A stretch of 64,000 bases of DNA from Paragonimus skrjabini miyazakii (Eukaryota > Platyhelminthes > Trematoda > Plagiorchiida > Troglotrematidae), in assembly GCA_014338405.1 (NCBI GenBank), contig JTDE01001043.1, forward strand, positions 30,907 to 94,906. Direction: 5' to 3'. The position numbers and the translations under genes are program-made. Below the pieces are notes generated by a model, which had not been told where the DNA came from, searched no databases, and was given only the letters and a program-made list of their open reading frames with translations. Positions 58,171 through 64,000 of the stretch are shown here, piece by piece; position 1 is the stretch's first letter; each line of letters opens with the position of its first letter.

Positions 58171-58640
58171 TTGTAGTTATCATCATAGACAGCAATACAT
58201 CAGTGGTTTACACTGTTGCTTAACTGCCACACAACCACGAATGAAAAAGAAAACTCTATACAGAAAGAGAGGATAAAAAAGAGAAAGTAGAGGGGACCTA
58301 ACCACTGAAAAATATCAACGTTTACATCCGAACATACAACATCAAGGCACCTACACGTTGCAAACAAACAACCGAGCTGTAATTGAAAGTAAGACGTCAT
58401 TAACAAGACAGCTTCCTTACGGCTTCGACTGCCCCAAGTCATTAAGTGCACTCACTTCATAGACAACTCGGTCAAACAACGACAACATTCACACCACTGA
58501 GCTCAGTTAGCCGCCATCGCACCTAACGTCTGAAGCCACCGATTCTGAGTCGCGAGGGCTCCAGCCCAGGAGACGAACCCGACCTACTGTGACCAACCTC
58601 TTCGTGAACGATTTCATTTGTAGTAGTCACCTCACTACTT
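58170..58640 (-). mobile_element. LINE 3' end, minus strand
   Basis: 58,180-58,480 is the inverted counterpart of the plus 3' UTR at 60,480-60,775 (GGCAGTTAAGC, ACCACTGATGTATTG and many words between). Further up, GAAATCGTTCACGAAG at about 58,600-58,622 matches the end of the plus coding region at 60,441. This copy keeps about 100 bp of coding sequence lost from the 60.5 kb copy. Confidence 0.65.
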
Positions 58641-59101
58641 CACCAGTGCATGTCTGTGTGCCATCGGTGAAATGGGGCTCGCAAACGGTGTCAACTTTTC
58701 CTGAAGCACGATCCCGTAAATCCAAGCTCACGTCGACCACTCACGTGCTAAAGCAGGCAAACACAACTGCCTAAATTTTGTCGTCCACATCCATGGTCGG
58801 ATAAGTAGCGGGTTTTAGTGTAATGTCTACTACTACGATAAATCGTGGTTCCATGTTTGAAGCCGATTAAGTAGAGCAGCTAGCTAGCCCCCTAGCATTG
58901 AACGTGTTAGCACAAATCTACTATCCACAGGTCAACATGACAGAATTAACTATACTTCAAAAGTTGCGTTAACAGCTAGACTGGAAACAACTAGGTTGTT
59001 CAAGAAGCGCTTTCTTTTGCCCCTTGTCTTGTGAAATCCTGTTCGTGCCAACTGTCATCGTCCCCCAGTTTAACTCACCTAGAGCATAAACCTATGTTTA
59101 T

Positions 59102-59350
59102 ATGGGCGGTTGTAAACTAACACCGAGACTAATGCATTTTGCGTCAATTGATTATGTAGGACGCTCACACTATTACACGTCTGAACAGGCCTATCATCTA
59201 CCACGACTGGAAAGTAAACCAGTCAGATTTCTTAACGAACTCAGCAGTGTAGCGCATGTTTCTTTAGACCGTGACATGCCAAGAAAACCCACGCAACCGG
59301 CGTACAAAGGTCCATATTGTTCAGCTGTAAGATATCCACACCAAATTTAG
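59102..59350 (+). pseudogene. Ty3/gypsy integrase C-terminal fragment
   Basis: VAHVSLDRDMPRKPTQPAYK and GPYCSAVRYPHQI near the end of this frame match the GPY/F region of Ty3/gypsy integrases (HVFVR.D..RKPLQP.Y.GPY.V..R). The catalytic core is not visible upstream and the first 40 codons are unassigned. Confidence 0.5.
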
Positions 59351-59451
59351 TACGAATGGGGTGAAACCGTTTGGGAGTCGTGTTTAACATGTTATTAGTA
59401 GGTAGACTGAGAATGCCACAACGTTAGGAGCAAGTTGTAATACTCAACGTT

Positions 59452-59658
59452 TCAACCACATCGGGTGACCTTCCTCAGGAAGGCCTCCCTAACAATATTA
59501 CGAACCAACAAGCTAATCCTACTCAGATATGTGAGACTGTTCACACTCTCAAGCGGACTGACCGCGATAAAAAACGTGGAAGTGGAAATGCCTGTCTTAA
59601 AGCAGTACCTTGCAATTTGAAGGTGCGAAGCCCATTCCATACAAACTAATCCGGCCAA
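59452..59658 (-). pseudogene. LINE fragment
   Basis: RYCFKTGISTSTFFIAVSPL and the following ESVNSLTYLS match the plus copy at 53.5 kb (CFKTGISIPTFFIVGNPLEP, VNSFTYS). Only this short region between RT palm and thumb remains. Confidence 0.6.
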
Positions 59659-59924
59659 TCACTGTTATAACGGAATCTTATTGAACACGAACGCGAATAG
59701 CTGATACGAACAATGGTGAAAGAATAACACGAATAGATACTCCTTCTGATTAGCCCCAGAACCGTGGACAGCAAGAACCAATGAAAACATGAACAAAGCA
59801 GACTCCGGATAGGCCATCAGACGTTTTGAAAATGTATGCGAGAAACAAGTCGGTATTTTAAAAAAATCTTTGACCCTGTGGCCAAGTGAGCACGCGAGGA
59901 AGTATTTGAATCCTACGCCGATCC

Positions 59925-60488
59925 ATGGAAGTTGTTGACCGGTTTGTATACCTGGGAAGCTGCATCAGCGGCGATGACGGAGGTGTAGAGAATGAAATAG
60001 AGGCGCGTATTTCTAAGGCTAGGGCGGTGTTTGCTAATCTGAGGCACTTATGGCGACAGAAAGGTATCTCTCTGAAGCTTAAGAGTCGCGTATATCAGAC
60101 GACAGTGAGGGCTGTATTATTTTACGGCAGCGAAACATGGCCGATCAGAGTAGAGGACGTAAACCGCCTCCAGGTATTCGACCACCGATGTCTGCGTTCA
60201 ATCGCTCGTATCGGGTGGCACCAACGAGTAAGCAACGAGGAGGTTAGGAAGCGGGTGTTTGGCACTGATTGTCAAACGAGTTCTTTTATTCACTCACTAC
60301 ATTTGCACAGACTTAGATGGTTAGGTCATGTACTAAGGATGCCAGCTAATCGCTTGCCACACCGAGCACTGTTTGCCGACGCTGCGGCCGATTGGCGTAA
60401 GGTGCGAGGTGGACAGATGATGACCTGGCGTAGACAAATGAAATCGTTCACGAAGGGGTTGGGCAATGTAGATCGGAGTTGTCTGTGA
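59925..60488 (+). pseudogene. LINE reverse transcriptase C-terminal part, second LINE family
   Basis: 187 codons with FVYLGSCISGDDGGVENEIE, VRAVLFYGSETWPIRVEDVN, LQVFDHRCLRSIARIGWHQR and RLRWLGHVLRMPANRLPHRA. It is the same protein region as at 53.4 kb, but clearly another LINE lineage. The frame is intact to a stop caused by a deletion of about 100 bp relative to the 58.5 kb copy. RT palm and endonuclease are missing. Confidence 0.8.
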
Positions 60489-60775
60489 AGTGAGTGCACC
60501 TAATGACGCGGGGCAGTGAAAGCCGTGAGGAAGCTGTCTTGCTGATGACGCCTTACTTTCACTTACAGCTCGGTTGTTTGTTAGCAAGGTGTAGGCGCCT
60601 TGATGTTGTATGTTTGAACGTAGACGTAGCTATTTTTAGCGGTTAGGTCCCCTACCCTCAGCCTTTTTTTTCTCTTCCTAAACAGAGTTTGTTTTTTCTT
60701 CTTCATGGTTGTATGGCAGTTAAGCGTCAGTGTGAACCACTGATGTATTGTTGTCTATGACGATGATGATGACCG
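60489..60775 (+). repeat. LINE 3' UTR ending in a GAT-rich tail
   Basis: It runs from the stop codon to GACGATGATGATGAC. The same end is present inverted at 58.18 kb and at 63.06 kb, so this family terminates in a short GAT/ATC repeat, as many RTE-type LINEs do. Confidence 0.65.
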
Positions 60776-60859
60776 ATCCATATCTCGATAATGGCTTGAG
60801 ACATATGAATTCTAACAGCAGGATCTCATCTTGTTTTTCGGGTCAGGTTTACCTTGGTC

Positions 60860-61075
60860 TTAACACATCTTGTTCAGCATGGTCGGTTTGTCTTCGGCAG
60901 AGAGGCTAAGCAAGTCAATTTTATCCGGATACTTCATATTGACCAACCTAGTGCCAAGAAGAAACTCAATATCAAGCTTACTGGATTTCCCACGCGAACT
61001 CTCGTTAATGTTGTCCATGACAAAATCGAACGGAAAGAGGTAGAGGGAGATCGGACGCCACCTGGCAAACGTCAC
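60860..61075 (-). pseudogene. LINE RT palm fragment
   Basis: The minus frame has FLLGTRLVNMKYPDKIDLLS then EDKPTMLNKMC, which matches the RT catalytic box region (YADDI.LL....D..Q..L..L). The box reads YPDK, so it is inactive. It lies downstream, on minus, of the C-terminal block at 61.1-61.8 kb and must come from a different insertion. Confidence 0.55.
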
Positions 61076-61079
61076 TGGA

Positions 61080-61800
61080 GTGATGAGATACTAACGTTAG
61101 AAAACGTTACTAAGAAGGTTGAAAATTATTAAAACAAGACTAAGAGGAAGAACTAGAAATGGTATGGATACAGGTACGCCATTGATTGCGACACATCGCC
61201 ATCTCGGATAGCATCTCTAACCAGCGGTTTGAGTGATCACGAGGACCCCAGCCAGGCAGACGACACCTACCCACTTTGCTCAATGGAGCAGTAAGGGTCT
61301 TCATATTTTGACCACGTTGTTGCTTGACCACCACGCGGTTTTACCCAACTGCCGGTGGCCTCAGCGTATAATGCCCGGTACGGTAAACGATCAGATGACA
61401 TACGGAGTACGTGACCCAACCATCGCAAGCTGTGTACCGTGATTAATTGACCGATTGATTGCGCATCCCGAGCGTTCCGGAATACGCGTCGGCGAACTGC
61501 CACGCGATCAGTCCACTTAATATGGGCCAATTGGCGGAGACAACGATGGTCAAACACAGCAAGCCTGTTGATATCTTCTTTGTGAACAGGCCACGTTTCC
61601 GAACCATAAAGCAAAATGGAGCGCACATAGGCATTATATACCGTTCCCTTCAGCGACAACCGGACGTCTTTCCAACGCCAAAGATGACGCAGTTTGGCAA
61701 AGGCAACTCGTGCCCTTACAATCTTCGCTGATATCTCATCAACAACATTACAGGCTGACGAGATAGTGCTACCTAAGTATGTGAAACAAATACTGTTAGC
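61080..61800 (-). pseudogene. LINE reverse transcriptase C-terminal part, minus strand
   Basis: From about 61,790 the minus strand codes FTYLGSTISSACNVVDEISA, then RSILLYGSETWPVHKEDINR, FDHRCLRQLAHIKWTDR and LRWLGHVLRMSSDRLPYRAL. A frameshift near 61,330 moves the end (CRLPGWGPRDHSNRWLEMLS) to another frame. It is the same family as the 53.4 kb plus copy, about 7.5 kb away in the opposite orientation. Confidence 0.8.
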
Positions 61801-62106
61801 GACAATTCAACGAGCACACCCTAGAATACAGGTAACGATACAACCCCACACTAAGCATGTGAATACCTTAAAACATTGTTAAGATAAGGACCTTTCTTCA
61901 ACGAGGGATGTACTAAATCCGAATCTCACTGAGCATATACGGGACCATTCAGAATGAAAAGTTAAAATTCACACTTGTATTGTAACAGAGATCGATTGGC
62001 CGGAAAATCAGTCCGGTAACGACATGAAACGAAACATCAACCGTCTTTGTCCATTGTTCGGTTGAAATTAAACTATAATGGATCAGTGAGGTGAGTACGT
62101 CAAGTG

Positions 62107-62550
62107 ATGAAACATATAGTACTACATGAAATCCCACTACTCGATTTAATCAGTATAAGTATGATTGTGACTGTCTTGTTATTAGCTTCCCTCAAATGGC
62201 TGAAACGTAGAAATAAGCAAAAGCAAAAGCATAAATTGAACTTAACTGAAAATGATTTTTTTATGATCGTGTGTAGGTATTGCAATCGCCTTTTTGGCTA
62301 CACGAACTTACGCTTTGAGTACCGGAAATACAGCATAGCGACGATAGATGAAAACTTCATGTTCGTTGGTGCGCACTGCATCCACAATCCGATGGGCACA
62401 ATATTCAGCGTCCACAATAGGGAACAGCCAAGAGCGCCTCCAAGTACCGGAACAAACAAAAGGCGAGATGTTAAGTTATGCATGATCGGTATCAATGATG
62501 AAACATTCATAGACTATCTGCCACTCTACGTCATTACGAGTTATTACTAA
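62107..62550 (+). CDS. hypothetical single-pass membrane protein
   Basis: A 147-residue frame from ATG 62,107. Residues 11-30 (LLDLISISMIVTVLLLASL) form a likely transmembrane helix, followed by the strongly basic KWLKRRNKQKQKHK, a cytoplasmic stop-transfer pattern. Residues 56-59 form a CRYC motif, and the rest is unassigned. No family is recognised. It might be one exon of a longer gene, an orphan gene or a chance frame; a 70-codon minus frame overlaps it. The organised N-terminus is the reason to list it. Confidence 0.35.
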   Translation: MKHIVLHEIPLLDLISISMIVTVLLLASLKWLKRRNKQKQKHKLNLTENDFFMIVCRYCNRLFGYTNLRFEYRKYSIATIDENFMFVGAHCIHNPMGTIFSVHNREQPRAPPSTGTNKRRDVKLCMIGINDETFIDYLPLYVITSYY

Positions 62551-62559
62551 CTGAACTCC

Positions 62560-63055
62560 ACTCGTCATTGAGCGCAACCTTCGCATGCAAATAATTAATT
62601 CCAGAGACCGGCTGAACTGCCTATCCAATTGACACTGGTTCACAGATGGTTTTGCCGGAAAATAGCTAATTTCAAGCCAACTAACAGATTAACCGGCTTT
62701 CCCCTTGATGTTTCCACCCCCAGGACAGACGGATCATACAGTTTACAGCCCAGAAGAAGAATGTAATTTTCAGTTTATGAAATACTAGCTTCTATTTTCA
62801 TTTGCTAGTTGATCAATCAATCATATAGCACTCCTACGCCACTAAACTGAGACTTGATGACTAGCAAATGGCGTAGAAGCCGACAGGGTGCTTTCCTAAA
62901 TACTGGTACACACATCATAATGTTTACCATAAAGGTTTGGATGATTGAACTTGTTTGACTATCGTCACCATAAACCTACTTCCTAACTTATTCGTTATTT
63001 AGAGGCTAATATGGTTCGCTGCATGCGATCTCTGATCAAAGTGCTTACTAATAAT
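62560..63055. other. no recognisable gene
   Basis: No open frame of note. At 62,799-62,876 two complementary word pairs are interleaved (CATTTGCTAG with CTAGCAAATG, CTACGCCA with TGGCGTAG). Confidence 0.4.
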
Positions 63056-63061
63056 CTCACA

Positions 63062-63126
63062 CCATATCATCATCATCATAGACAGCAATACATCAGTGGT
63101 TCACACTGATGCTTAACTGCCACACA
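63062..63126 (-). repeat. LINE 3'-terminal fragment
   Basis: On minus it reads GGCAGTTAAGCATCAGTGTG, then ACCACTGATGTATTGCTGTC, then TATGATGATGATGATATGG. It is the very end of the LINE family at 60.5-60.8 kb, with its GAT-rich tail; everything upstream is missing. Confidence 0.65.
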
Positions 63127-63561
63127 CCATATACAGAGAATCATAGTTGGATTATCGTCTACTGCGGCGGCATGCACGCGACGAAGTGTTATGTTCACTT
63201 TGGATCCGTCTGCAAAACCGCAGGTAGTTGTGTCGTGTGCTTATGGCGCTCGCCATCATAACATTCCTCAAGGTGGCCAAAGCCTTTCCCGAACAAACAA
63301 GTGTTTCGTACATTAGATTAGTCCACTGTCGCTCGAAACAATCAGGAACAATCAACCGACGTTAATAAACAGGTGTGAACAAGATAAACTACAGATGTCA
63401 AAACCTTTAAAGCGCCAGAAATCAAAATTCATTTCGGATAGTATGAACATCCATTAAACGGGCATCCGTAAAAACTAAACTGTGCACTCTAACGGTAGTA
63501 CAACATTGTTACGAAGTCAATTTGTTTCGAAATTTCCTCCGACTCAACCACTTATATAAAC

Positions 63562-63640
63562 TGAACGTCACTCGCAGGTTTATTGCAGCTTCCGCATTCA
63601 GGTGGATTTTCAGCCAGCTTCTTTCGAGAGATCTCGGAAG
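63562..63640 (-). repeat. SINE tail fragment
   Basis: GAACGTCACTCGCAGG, CAGCTTCCGCATTCAGGTGG and CAGCTTCTTTCGAGAG match the tail of the hammerhead SINE on minus. The ribozyme and tRNA-like parts do not follow. Confidence 0.5.
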
Positions 63641-63644
63641 AGTC

Positions 63645-64000
63645 CGACCCAACTGTTTCTGATCAAAAGTGGCTGAATTATAAGCTTGCTTGAATGTGAA
63701 AGCTGTGATTAGGATGTCCAGTGGTGCCTAACTTTTATCAGCTAAATCCTTGACCACTAAACGATTAGGTATTCTGATCTATGAGAAGGTAAACTGAGTG
63801 AAATAACCGTACGGTCACAACTAACTGTGTGAAAAAACGTTATAAAATCAGTGTCACACGTACCTGAAAAAAAATCCTACAAAGCCCAAGTTTCTGATGG
63901 ACTGGATATCTTTGTCACAAATCAGGTAAACGCGAAGAAAATGCGTGAACAACTCACAGTGGTTGGCATCCACGGAACATTTCAGTGGTTAGCAGAAACG
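63645..64000. other. no recognisable gene
   Basis: A possible further tail scrap (GAATGTGAAAGCTGTGATTA, plus, near 63,692) is the only familiar word. The remaining sequence to the window edge is unassigned. Confidence 0.35.

Noticed and set aside
1..64000. CRISPR array, bacterial operon, rRNA gene or spliced-leader gene
   Set aside because: No regularly spaced short repeats with unique spacers, no dense same-strand genes, and no recognisable rRNA or SL sequence.

Overview
This is eukaryotic, gene-poor, repeat-rich DNA. The likely source is a flatworm, most plausibly a digenean trematode. That assignment is an inference. It rests on an ATP-binding-type universal stress protein gene, on several EN-positive Penelope-like elements (PLEs) next to RTE/CR1-type LINE remnants and a BEL/Pao element, and on a tRNA-like SINE that carries a type I hammerhead ribozyme, an arrangement known from schistosome Sm-alpha. 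No bacterial operon, rRNA gene, CRISPR array or intact host multi-exon gene is visible.

Layout. 0-11 kb: unrecognised, mostly AT-rich DNA, a SINE stub at the left edge and a hairpin with an AT microsatellite near 8.9 kb. 11-19.5 kb: SINE fragments of two tRNA-like families and a decayed LINE reverse transcriptase (14.3-15.1 kb). 20.1-20.6 kb: the one convincing host gene, a 169-residue universal stress protein in a single exon. 22.7-26.9 kb: two head-to-head hammerhead SINEs, a minus-strand PLE, then a same-strand run of four hammerhead units. 29-29.5 kb: a near-canonical hammerhead on the minus strand beside a 255-bp foldback hairpin. 33-34.3 kb: another hammerhead remnant and a SINE. 39.2-42.7 kb: a minus-strand BEL/Pao element with gag knuckles, protease, RT, RNase H and integrase, broken in many places and cut on its 5' side by a SINE that itself holds a 450-bp insertion. 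44.7-52.8 kb: four plus-strand PLE copies head to tail, the last nearly full length. 53.4-61.8 kb: LINE 3'-half copies in both orientations and a Ty3/gypsy integrase scrap. 62.1 kb: an orphan ORF for a possible single-pass membrane protein.

How the parts fit. The most interesting theme is the ribozyme SINE. Each unit has pol III A and B box-like sequence, then a hammerhead with a two-base-pair stem III, then a tail, and two adjacent units are exactly 420 bp apart from cleavage site to cleavage site. Self-cleavage of a tandem transcript would release unit-length RNA, as in Sm-alpha and retrozymes. Every copy here has at least one core lesion, several lesions are shared between copies, and so the window holds decayed subfamilies rather than a demonstrably active ribozyme. 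Autonomous elements nearby (LINEs, PLEs) could have supplied the reverse transcriptase, but the sequence does not show which did.

Limits: all calls come from reading the sequence and translations by eye. Protein family assignments rest on motif recognition, not on searches.
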